A stretch of DNA of 9,101 nucleotides from Cyanobacteria bacterium UBA4641 (GCA_002405805.1 DHMN01000070.1:1-9101), one strand, 5' to 3'. Positions 1 to 4,435 are shown, counted from the first letter of the stretch. Made by a program: numbers and translations. The notes: generated by a model not told the origin, from the sequence alone.

Positions 1-37
1 ATTATATCTTATGATTATGTTTTTATCAATATTTGGT

Positions 38-46
38 TGTTAAAAT
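38..46 (+). promoter_or_regulatory. Extended -10 promoter of the XRE gene, predicted leaderless start
   Basis: TG-T-TAAAAT lies at 38-46, followed by six bases (ACCAAT) and the ATG at 53. Transcription normally begins about 7 bases after the -10 box, which puts +1 on the A of the ATG. No Shine-Dalgarno precedes the ATG. The same spacing is seen at mazG and gatD. TTGGT (33-37) and ACCAA (47-51) form a 5-bp inverted repeat around the -10 box, a possible autoregulatory operator for the encoded HTH protein. No clear -35 box is seen. Confidence 0.55.
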
Positions 47-52
47 ACCAAT

Positions 53-277
53 ATGTTAGATGATGATTTTCTTAGAGAATTTGGTTTTCGCTTAAAGTTG
101 TACAGAATGAGAGCAAAACTAACCCAAGCAACTCTTGGGGAAATGATTGACATCTCAGAGCACAGGATAAGCCAAATCGAAAACGGAAAATGTAATTTGA
201 CATTAAAAACGGTAAATAAAATCGCGGATGCATTAAATATCCAAGCATCAAAATTATTTTTGTTTGAGAGTGAATAA
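53..277 (+). CDS. Small XRE/Cro-C1 family helix-turn-helix transcriptional regulator
   Basis: This 74-residue protein is essentially one HTH domain. The pattern RLKLYRMRAKLTQATLGEM (about 13-31) followed by ISEHRISQIENGKCNLTLKTVNKIADAL (about 34-61) is the classical five-helix Cro/C1 fold. TQATLGEMIDISEHRISQIE holds the turn and recognition helix, with the typical IENGK after it. No ligand-binding, protease or oligomerisation domain follows, so it is a stand-alone DNA-binding protein, most likely a repressor acting as a dimer. Its target is unknown. The inverted repeat TTGGT-N9-ACCAA covers its own -10 region, which suggests autoregulation. It is not visibly paired with a toxin gene; downstream is a repeat-filled spacer and the convergent folE2. 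The start at 53 is chosen because it fits the leaderless promoter geometry. Confidence 0.85.
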   Translation: MLDDDFLREFGFRLKLYRMRAKLTQATLGEMIDISEHRISQIENGKCNLTLKTVNKIADALNIQASKLFLFESE

Positions 278-293
278 GGGGTAAAAACATAAC

Positions 294-322
294 TGTCATT
301 CTGAACTTGATTCGGAATGACA
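294..322 (+). repeat. Short palindromic element, copy 1 (symmetrical form)
   Basis: TGTCATTCTGAA (294-305) and TTCGGAATGACA (311-322) are 12-base arms that pair throughout, with one T-G wobble, around the loop CTTGA. This is the only copy in which the GTCA flank is mirrored on both sides. It lies just after the XRE stop codon, but no T-run follows, so it is not a standard terminator. Confidence 0.8.
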
Positions 323-344
323 TAGACCTATATATTTTGTTAGA

Positions 345-370
345 GATGCTGAAACAAGTTCAGCATGACA
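345..370 (-). repeat. Short palindromic element, copy 2
   Basis: ATGCTGAA (346-353) and TTCAGCAT (359-366) are perfect 8-base arms around ACAAG, followed by GACA. Read on the minus strand it is GTC-ATGCTGAA-CTTGT-TTCAGCAT-C. It is separated from copy 1 by a 22-base spacer beginning TAGACCT, an arrangement repeated at 3514-3586. Confidence 0.8.
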
Positions 371-380
371 TTATTCTTCA

Positions 381-448
381 TGTCATTACGAGGAAAGTTT
401 ACTTGCAAATGTATCAATGGTTTTGACGAAGTGACGTGGTAATCCACA
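381..448 (+). repeat. Second palindromic family, GTCATTACGAGG ... GTGGTAATCC
   Basis: GTCATTACGAGG begins at 382 and GACGTGGTAATCCAC ends the unit at about 446. ATTAC (385-389) pairs with GTAAT (438-442). The GTCATT start and AATCC end match the orientation rule of the CTGAA family, but the interior differs. Similar GTCATTGCGAGG...GTGGCAATCC intergenic repeats are, from general knowledge, present in several unrelated bacterial groups. Only one copy is seen in this window. Confidence 0.55.
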
Positions 449-479
449 ACAAATATGTCATATCATAATCCCCCACCTT

Positions 480-543
480 GAAATCAAAGATTTCGGTCCG
501 GGCGGACATTTTGAGCAAAGTAGGTCGGCTTTACTAAGCCGAC
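480..543. other. Three consecutive perfect hairpins in a locally GC-richer patch
   Basis: Three stem-loops follow one another: GAAATC-AAA-GATTTC (480-494), GTCCG-GG-CGGAC (496-507) and GTCGGCTT-TACT-AAGCCGAC (524-543). The patch is richer in G+C than the rest of the spacer. It is not part of the GTCA palindromes and directly abuts the 84-base repeat that starts at 547. It could be a structured RNA, a separate repeat family or part of a composite mobile element; one copy cannot decide. No convincing coding potential was seen. Confidence 0.45.
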
Positions 544-546
544 AGC

Positions 547-630
547 AAAATCAGCATTGATAGATTCTGAATAGCAAGAAAATTTTGTGCTTATTCTTCG
601 CATGAATTTTCTAAGCTTTCAGAATGACAT
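547..630 (-). repeat. 84-base long-loop palindromic repeat, copy A
   Basis: This stretch is the reverse complement of 8963-9046 at 79 of 84 positions. Read on the minus strand it starts GTCATTCTGAA and ends TTCAGAATC plus a short tail, so it is a member of the short palindrome family with about 40 bases inserted into the loop. The insert holds its own hairpin (AAAATT/AATTTT outer, TGTGC/GCATG inner on the plus strand). Confidence 0.85.
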
Positions 631-684
631 TTGCTGAACTGACTAAAATAAATTACTTGCCAAAGTTTCGCAATTCAGAATGAC
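631..684 (-). repeat. Long-loop palindromic element, degenerate copy
   Basis: On the minus strand this starts GTCATTCTGAA (684 downward) and ends TTCAGCA. The 14 bases TGCTGAACTGACTA (632-645) are the exact reverse complement of 3482-3495 in another long-loop copy. The outer arms pair only partly (CTGAA/TTCAG). An inner TTGC...GCAA imperfect hairpin is present. It ends nine bases beyond the folE2 stop codon and lies downstream of it. Confidence 0.6.
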
Positions 685-692
685 GATATATT

Positions 693-1472
693 CTAAATCC
701 CTTCTTTTTGGTAAGCCCAAGCGGAGTGGTTGTGGATACTTTCAAATGCCTCGCAGTCAACCTCAAAAGATTTTATTACAGGGTGGTTACGTAACTTCAC
801 AACCACCTCACGCAAAACATCTTCAACAAATCTTGGATTATCCCATGCGTGCTCTGTGACAAATTTTTCGTCTTGACGTTTTAATAACGGATAAACAGGA
901 CATGATGCGCAAGATTCAATCAAATCAATTAAGTCTTCTAACCAAACATGTTCATTTTCATCATAAGAAACTTTTACCGAAATTATTGCACGTTGGTTGT
1001 GTGCGCCGTTATCAGAAATTTCCTTAGAGCAAGGGCAAAGAGTTGTTACCGGTACTTTTACCCCCAGAATAAACTTGTAATCATCACCGTCCATAATGCC
1101 TTCAAATGAGCAATCATAGCACATTGGTGCAGAAAGCTTTGTTACCGGTGATTCTTTATCTACAAAATATTTGAAATTAAATTCTAATTCGCCACTTTGA
1201 GCATGAAGTCTTTTGATAATTTTTTCCAAACAACCTTTTATATCAACTCCCAAAAGGTTTTTGGTTCTCCACTCGTTCAAAACTTCTACAAAACGGCTCA
1301 TGTGAGTACCTTTGTAATTGCGTGGAAGAGATACGCAAACACGAGCTGTTGCATAAACAACCTTGTCATGTGCGTTTTTGCGTTGAATAATCAGCGGAAG
1401 TTCTACATGTTTGATTCCAACTTTTTGAATATCGACATTTCTTGTATCTTGAGTGTTTTGTACATCCTTCAT
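693..1472 (-). CDS. folE2: GTP cyclohydrolase IB (FolE2)
   Basis: The protein has 259 residues, the usual FolE2 length. It converts GTP to 7,8-dihydroneopterin triphosphate plus formate in the cytoplasm, the entry step to tetrahydrofolate and, via QueD, to queuosine. The family signatures are clear: GTHMSRF (55-61), TTLCPCSKEIS (143-153) with Cys146 and Cys148 at the positions of the metal and active-site cysteines, GAHNQR (156-161) with the metal-ligand His158, the acidic DEKFVTEHAWDNPRFVED stretch (201-218), and ESIHNHSAWA (244-253). FolE2 enzymes replace the zinc-dependent FolE and can use other divalent metals. The start at 1472 is set by GGAG at 1483-1480 and by the family N-terminus; an in-frame ATG at 1538 would lie inside mazG. 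Only one base separates this ATG from the mazG stop, so translation is probably coupled. It ends in TAG. Confidence 0.95.
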   Translation of the reverse strand: MKDVQNTQDTRNVDIQKVGIKHVELPLIIQRKNAHDKVVYATARVCVSLPRNYKGTHMSRFVEVLNEWRTKNLLGVDIKGCLEKIIKRLHAQSGELEFNFKYFVDKESPVTKLSAPMCYDCSFEGIMDGDDYKFILGVKVPVTTLCPCSKEISDNGAHNQRAIISVKVSYDENEHVWLEDLIDLIESCASCPVYPLLKRQDEKFVTEHAWDNPRFVEDVLREVVVKLRNHPVIKSFEVDCEAFESIHNHSAWAYQKEGI

Positions 1473-1473
1473 T

Positions 1474-2247
1474 TTATTTCTCCAACGCTTTTTTCGCCTG
1501 TTTCCACAATGCATCAAACTCTTCAAATGAATAATCATTCAAAGGTTTCTCCGCTAATTCTTCCATTTTCCTGAATCGTTTTTCAAATTTTTTGTTAGCT
1601 TTTAGCAAAGCTTGTTCGGCATCAATCTTGTTCCAACGAGCCAAATTCACTACCGCAAAGAAAATATCGCCCATTTCTTCTTCCATGTGAGCTTTATCTC
1701 CATCTTGTTTTGCCTCTTTAAATTCTTCAAATTCTGATTTTATGCATTCATACAAAGATTCTTCATTTGGCCATTCAAAACCTGTTTTGACAGCTCTTTT
1801 AGAAATCTTTTGTGCCGAAATCAATGCAGCTTGCGCACGAGACAAACCATCCATTGCTGAAATTCTCTCAGTTTTTTCTTCTGCTTTTAGTTCATCCCAC
1901 GTTTTTTTTACATCTTCTGCTGTTTTAATTGAATTATTATGTCCAAAAACATGCGGATGGCGGTGAATCAATTTGTCTTTTAATTCTTTTGCTACATCTT
2001 CAATATCAAAAGCACCTTCTTCTTTTGCAATTTGAGAATGTAAAAGCACTTGCAACAAAACATCTCCCAACTCTTCTCGAAGGTGGGGCATATCATTGTC
2101 ATCTATTGCATCTACTGCCTCATATGCTTCTTCCACCATATTGGGGCGCAAAGATGAATGAGTTTGAGCTCTGTCCCAAGGACAACCGTCCGGAGCTCTC
2201 AATCTTCTAATAACTTCTATCAGTTCTTCTAAATTTTTATATTCCAT
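1474..2247 (-). CDS. mazG: MazG, nucleoside triphosphate pyrophosphohydrolase
   Basis: The protein has 257 residues from the chosen start, close to the roughly 260 of two-domain bacterial MazG. It hydrolyses (d)NTPs to NMPs and pyrophosphate with Mg2+. The N-terminus has the hallmark RAPDGCPWDRAQTHSSLRPNMVEEAYE, followed by LREELGDVLLQVLLHSQIA; the EExxE and ExxxD acidic pairs are the metal ligands. HRHPHVFG and the KTWDELKAEEK linker follow. A second, C-terminal MazG repeat has IKSEFEEFKEA and MEEEMGDIFFAVVNLARW. The start is ambiguous: ATG at 2253 adds Met-Asn and directly abuts a TAAGAT -10 box, so the ATG at 2247, six bases from that box, is preferred. No Shine-Dalgarno is present. It forms an operon with folE2 one base downstream. 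Neither a MazE/MazF pair nor relA is nearby. Confidence 0.93.
   Translation of the reverse strand: MEYKNLEELIEVIRRLRAPDGCPWDRAQTHSSLRPNMVEEAYEAVDAIDDNDMPHLREELGDVLLQVLLHSQIAKEEGAFDIEDVAKELKDKLIHRHPHVFGHNNSIKTAEDVKKTWDELKAEEKTERISAMDGLSRAQAALISAQKISKRAVKTGFEWPNEESLYECIKSEFEEFKEAKQDGDKAHMEEEMGDIFFAVVNLARWNKIDAEQALLKANKKFEKRFRKMEELAEKPLNDYSFEEFDALWKQAKKALEK
1480..1483 (-). promoter_or_regulatory. folE2 ribosome binding site inside the mazG 3' end
   Basis: GGAG on the minus strand stands seven bases before the folE2 ATG (1472-1470) and lies within the last codons of mazG. It fixes the folE2 start and implies that ribosomes finishing mazG can reinitiate on folE2. Confidence 0.75.
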
Positions 2248-2253
2248 ATTCAT

Positions 2254-2262
2254 ATCTTAACA
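2254..2262 (-). promoter_or_regulatory. Extended -10 promoter of mazG-folE2, predicted leaderless start
   Basis: On the minus strand TG-T-TAAGAT is followed by ATGAAT and then ATG at 2247. The geometry is the same as at the XRE gene and gatD. The expected transcription start falls on the second ATG, leaving the first ATG (2253) outside the transcript. No -35 box is obvious; an AGGTG-N11-CACCT inverted repeat (2276-2296) covers the -35 region and could be an operator, though this is weak. Confidence 0.5.
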
Positions 2263-2315
2263 CAAATCATTCAAAAGGTGGATTTATAAAACACCTATGA
2301 TTGATAGACTATGTA

Positions 2316-2324
2316 TGTTAATAG
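2316..2324 (+). promoter_or_regulatory. Possible extended -10 for the 2344-3263 operon
   Basis: TG-T-TAATAG matches the TGT-TAnnAT pattern of the other promoters except at the final base. It would start transcription near 2331, giving a leader of about 13 bases with the AGAGG ribosome site at its very 5' end. No properly spaced -35 is present. It is offered as the best candidate only. Confidence 0.3.
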
Positions 2325-2343
2325 ACAGAAAGAGGTTTAATAT

Positions 2344-2862
2344 ATGTCAGCAATTGAAAGAATTAATCAGTTAAGCCACCGTATTTTTAATACGAGCGTA
2401 ACAGAAAAAACCGTGGCTAGAAGTTCAAACCCTTTTGCAGCGTCTAATTTTCAAAAGAACATTCTTAGTGAAGACGTTTTTGTATCAAGCTCTGCAAAGG
2501 AAAAATTACATTTAAGTGATAAAATTACAGCTAGTTCAAAAAGAATTTATTCAACTTTTGTAGGCTCAATCAGCGACTTTGGTAACAAGTTCTACGAAGG
2601 CATTGAATCAATCGTAGCTTTCGGTAACAGAATGAAAGACAGTATGGTTAATGCATGGCACAAAATTCAAGAAATCGGTAACAAAGAAGTTTCTCTAAAT
2701 GGTGCTAAAGAAATATTAACCAGAGATATTTCATCATTCTTTGTAAATAGCCGTGAAAAAGAAATTGCTAAAATGGCTAAAATGAATCCTCATTCAGAGG
2801 TAAAACCAATGTTGACAGAGGCTTTATCAGCTCTTGAAGCAGATATGGTAAAGGCTGCGTAG
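2344..2862 (+). CDS. Unrecognised 172-residue cytoplasmic protein, first gene of a pair
   Basis: I do not recognise the family. The start has AGAGG (2331-2335) eight bases upstream. There is no signal peptide or membrane segment. Residues about 12-60 are Ser/Thr/Asn-rich and probably flexible, containing SSNPFAASNFQKNILSEDVF (27-46). Residues 60-115 look helical and amphipathic, with three similar aromatic/aliphatic-Gly-Asn-basic turns: FGNK (79-82), FGNR (93-96) and IGNK (111-114). The C-terminal third is Lys/Glu/Met-rich helix (KEIAKMAKMNPHSEVKPMLTEALSALEADMVKAA). The protein looks like a scaffold or helical-bundle type rather than an enzyme; no catalytic motif was found. The TAG stop overlaps the AGGAGG of the next gene, so the two are probably cotranscribed and made together. 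Confidence 0.8.
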   Translation: MSAIERINQLSHRIFNTSVTEKTVARSSNPFAASNFQKNILSEDVFVSSSAKEKLHLSDKITASSKRIYSTFVGSISDFGNKFYEGIESIVAFGNRMKDSMVNAWHKIQEIGNKEVSLNGAKEILTRDISSFFVNSREKEIAKMAKMNPHSEVKPMLTEALSALEADMVKAA

Positions 2863-2866
2863 GAGG
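2861..2866 (+). promoter_or_regulatory. Perfect Shine-Dalgarno AGGAGG overlapping the upstream stop codon
   Basis: AGGAGG (2861-2866) begins inside the TAG stop of the preceding gene (2860-2862) and stands ten bases before the ATG at 2877. It is the strongest ribosome site in the window, suggesting the second protein is made in quantity and coupled to the first. Confidence 0.8.
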
Positions 2867-2876
2867 GGACTAGATA

Positions 2877-3263
2877 ATGGATAACAATATGAAAAACAAC
2901 AAAAACTTCAACAGAGTAAGTGATATTATTGAGTCATTAACAATTAATCCAAACCCTGAATCAGTAGCAGTATTGGAAGAAATCGGCACAAACTCATCTA
3001 TTGATGAAGTTAGAGAATTGACATCACGCGCATTAGTAAAAAGAAATGAGCCTGATTCTTTATCAGTAGTAATCTCCAACAGAGGAAAGGGCATAAATGA
3101 TATGTCTACTGTTGTAGCGATGAGTACAATTAACGAATTGCTTTCTTTGGAAGACAAAGAACATGCAATGAGAGTTTTGGAGGATGCAATTTCGTCTGAC
3201 AGTTTTGATGAAGAAGTTAAAGAAAATGCCCGCTCAGTAAAAGCATTGATGGCATTAAGCTAA
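2877..3263 (+). CDS. Unrecognised 128-residue acidic helical protein, possibly HEAT/ARM-like
   Basis: I cannot name this protein. It has no signal peptide or membrane helix. After an Asn/Lys-rich start, the rest reads as successive helices: FNRVSDIIESLTI (11-23), NPESVAVLEEIGTNS (26-40), SIDEVRELTSRALVKR (41-56), INDMSTVVAMSTINELLSLEDKEHAMRVLEDAIS (73-106) and FDEEVKENARSVKALMAL (110-127). The patterns EVRELTSRAL and EVKENARSVKAL resemble the second helices of HEAT repeats, which mediate protein contacts; this is an inference from spacing, not a firm assignment. The start at 2877 is supported by AGGAGG at 2861-2866; an ATG four codons later (2889) is possible but farther from it. It is second in an operon with the 172-residue protein and is followed by a strong terminator. 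A partner or chaperone role for the upstream product is a guess. Confidence 0.8.
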   Translation: MDNNMKNNKNFNRVSDIIESLTINPNPESVAVLEEIGTNSSIDEVRELTSRALVKRNEPDSLSVVISNRGKGINDMSTVVAMSTINELLSLEDKEHAMRVLEDAISSDSFDEEVKENARSVKALMALS

Positions 3264-3289
3264 TCGACAAATATTAAACAAATTATATA

Positions 3290-3319
3290 AAAGAGGTTAC
3301 TTATTTAAGTAACCTCTTT
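3290..3319 (+). terminator. Terminator of the 2344-3263 operon
   Basis: AAAGAGGTTACTTA (3290-3303) and TAAGTAACCTCTTT (3306-3319) form a perfect 14-bp stem 27 bases after the stop codon. The final T-run is short (TTTC), so termination may rely on the long stem. The minus-strand side is also AT-rich, so it may block transcription from gatD on the other strand. Confidence 0.75.
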
Positions 3320-3338
3320 CTGATTAATGTATTTATAT

Positions 3339-3364
3339 TGTCATTCTGAACTCGTTTCAGAATC
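3339..3364 (+). repeat. Short palindromic element, copy 3
   Basis: GTC is followed by ATTCTGAA (3343-3350), loop CTCGT and TTCAGAAT (3356-3363), then C. It is a perfect 8-bp palindrome in plus orientation, 20 bases beyond the operon terminator. Confidence 0.8.
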
Positions 3365-3420
3365 CTTTTAATAATCAAGATTTATCTATAATAACATTTG
3401 TTAAAATGTTAAATGGAAAA

Positions 3421-3499
3421 GATGCTGAAACATCAAGTAGGAACAGAATATTACGTTTCGATTTCATCTCAACTCATATTCTAGTCAGTTCAGCATGAC
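3421..3499 (-). repeat. Long-loop palindromic element, copy with ATGCTGAA arms
   Basis: ATGCTGAA (3422-3429) and TTCAGCAT (3489-3496) are perfect 8-base arms separated by 59 bases, followed by GAC. On the minus strand it reads GTC-ATGCTGAA ... TTCAGCAT-C. Its 3482-3495 segment is an exact reverse complement of 632-645. The interior differs from the 84-base type, so there are at least two kinds of loop insert. Confidence 0.65.
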
Positions 3500-3513
3500 C
3501 CATCAAATGGATA

Positions 3514-3539
3514 GACCCTGAATCAAGTTCAGGGTGACA
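3514..3539 (-). repeat. Short palindromic element, copy 4
   Basis: ACCCTGAA (3515-3522), TCAAG and TTCAGGGT (3528-3535) form a perfect palindrome, followed by GACA. On the minus strand it is GTC-ACCCTGAA-CTTGA-TTCAGGGT-C. The outer arm bases differ from copies 1-3 and are changed on both sides. Confidence 0.8.
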
Positions 3540-3561
3540 TAGACCTTTTTGTTGTGTTTGA

Positions 3562-3586
3562 GATTCTGAAATAAATCCAAAATGAC
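3562..3586 (-). repeat. Short palindromic element, copy 5 (wobble-paired)
   Basis: On the minus strand this is GTC-ATTTTGGA-TTTAT-TTCAGAAT-C. The arms are not a perfect DNA palindrome, but every position pairs if T-G and G-T wobbles are allowed. It follows copy 4 after a 22-base spacer that begins TAGACCT, as in the 294-370 pair, and its loop TTTAT equals that of copy 7. Confidence 0.65.
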
Positions 3587-3614
3587 GTGAGTTTATTTTT
3601 TACGCTAAGCGCAA

Positions 3615-4349
3615 TTAATACTTCTTCCCAACTACAGACTCATGGGCTGAGTATTCCAAGGTGTCATCAAGCTTAGACAATTCTATTTTCTCTCCGTAGC
3701 GTTTTTCTAGTGCCAAGCTAATTAAATAATCTGCAAAATGTGGGTTCTTTGGAAGAAGTGAACCATGCAAATATGTTCCAAATACATTTTTATATCTGCC
3801 ACCTTCAAATCCGTCTTTTCCATTATTTCCATTCCCTACGGAAACAACGCCTAAAGGTTTTGTCTCTCCTTGCAAATAGGTCAAACCACTGTGGTTTTCA
3901 AATCCGACAAGTGTGTTCGGTGTAAGAAAATCAGTTTTTACGGTAACATTACCGATAAATCTTTTTTTGCCGGCAACGGTATAAGCATCCATCAATGATA
4001 AACCGACAAGTTTGTCTTTATCGTGTGGTTGATAATAATGCCCAAACAATTGATAGCCGCCGCAAATTCCTAAAAATACCGCGCCATCATCTCGTTGTGC
4101 TGTTAATTCGGCTTTATGCGAATACAATTCTTGCGCAACTTCTTCCTGCTGTTTATCTTGTCCGCCACCAATAAAGTATAAATCATGTTCTTTTATTGAA
4201 TCTCCGATATCAATATTTTCAAATTCTACGGAAATCCCACGCCATTCACAGCGTTTAACTAAAGTTATGATATTGCCCAAATCTCCATACAGGTTCAATA
4301 ATTTCGGATATAAATGAGCTATTGAAATTTTTAAATTCTTCTCTTCCAT
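3615..4349 (-). CDS. gatD: Lipid II glutaminyl amidotransferase subunit, GatD type (CobB/CobQ-like GATase)
   Basis: The protein has 244 residues, the length of stand-alone GatD. GatD is the glutaminase half of MurT-GatD, which converts the second-position D-glutamate of lipid II to D-isoglutamine at the cytoplasmic face of the membrane. Visible signatures are the GatD N-terminus IAHLYPKLLNLYGDLGNI (10-27), FIGGGQDKQQ (59-68), the nucleophile elbow FLGICGGYQLFG with Cys96, GFENHSG (149-155), GNGNNG (172-177) and GTYLHG with catalytic His195. Cobyric acid and cobyrinate synthases have this domain only at the C-terminus of a much longer protein, so GatD fits better. The start at 4349 fits the family N-terminus; an upstream in-frame ATG at 4406 lies within the lysS terminator. 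No Shine-Dalgarno is present. murT, its usual neighbour, is absent on both sides. Confidence 0.88.
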   Translation of the reverse strand: MEEKNLKISIAHLYPKLLNLYGDLGNIITLVKRCEWRGISVEFENIDIGDSIKEHDLYFIGGGQDKQQEEVAQELYSHKAELTAQRDDGAVFLGICGGYQLFGHYYQPHDKDKLVGLSLMDAYTVAGKKRFIGNVTVKTDFLTPNTLVGFENHSGLTYLQGETKPLGVVSVGNGNNGKDGFEGGRYKNVFGTYLHGSLLPKNPHFADYLISLALEKRYGEKIELSKLDDTLEYSAHESVVGKKY

Positions 4350-4355
4350 AGTTTG

Positions 4356-4364
4356 ATTATAACA
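4356..4364 (-). promoter_or_regulatory. Extended -10 promoter of gatD, predicted leaderless start
   Basis: TG-T-TATAAT, a consensus extended -10, is followed by CAAACT and the ATG at 4349. TTGTTT (4385-4380) at 18 bases spacing is a fair -35 box. Transcription should start at or next to the ATG. The -35 box lies in the T-tract of the lysS terminator. Confidence 0.65.
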
Positions 4365-4385
4365 TAATAAACAAATTTCAAACAA

Positions 4386-4415
4386 AAAGCGACCTTGAAA
4401 AATCAAAGTCGCTTT
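4386..4415 (-). terminator. Rho-independent terminator of lysS
   Basis: On the minus strand the arms AAAGCGACTTTGA and TCAAGGTCGCTTT surround TTTT and are followed by TTGTTT. The stem has 13 pairs, one a G-U that is only valid on the minus strand, so it belongs to lysS (stop at 4436). Confidence 0.85.
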
Positions 4416-4435
4416 CTTAATTATTTGATTATAAA

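Noticed and set aside
53..277. Antitoxin half of a toxin-antitoxin pair
   Set aside because: No toxin-like gene lies next to it on the downstream side; the upstream side is cut off by the window edge, so it cannot be excluded but is not supported.
460..560. A short gene or decayed gene across the triple hairpin
   Set aside because: Some frames stay open for about 25-30 codons, but there is no start with a ribosome site, and the sequence is accounted for by inverted repeats.
294..684. CRISPR array
   Set aside because: The repeats differ in sequence, orientation and spacing, and no set of equal-length spacers or cas gene is present.
1473..1538. A longer folE2 start at 1538, giving 22 extra residues
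   Set aside because: The extra codons lie wholly inside the mazG 3' end, do not resemble the FolE2 N-terminus, and GGAG is correctly placed for the ATG at 1472.
3615..4349. Cobyric acid synthase (CobQ) or cobyrinate synthase (CobB) fragment
   Set aside because: The protein is complete at GatD length, with GatD-like N-terminal and GNGNNG segments, and no cobalamin gene is nearby.
4350..4406. A longer gatD start at 4406
   Set aside because: It lies inside the lysS terminator stem and upstream of the consensus TATAAT box; the added residues are not GatD-like.
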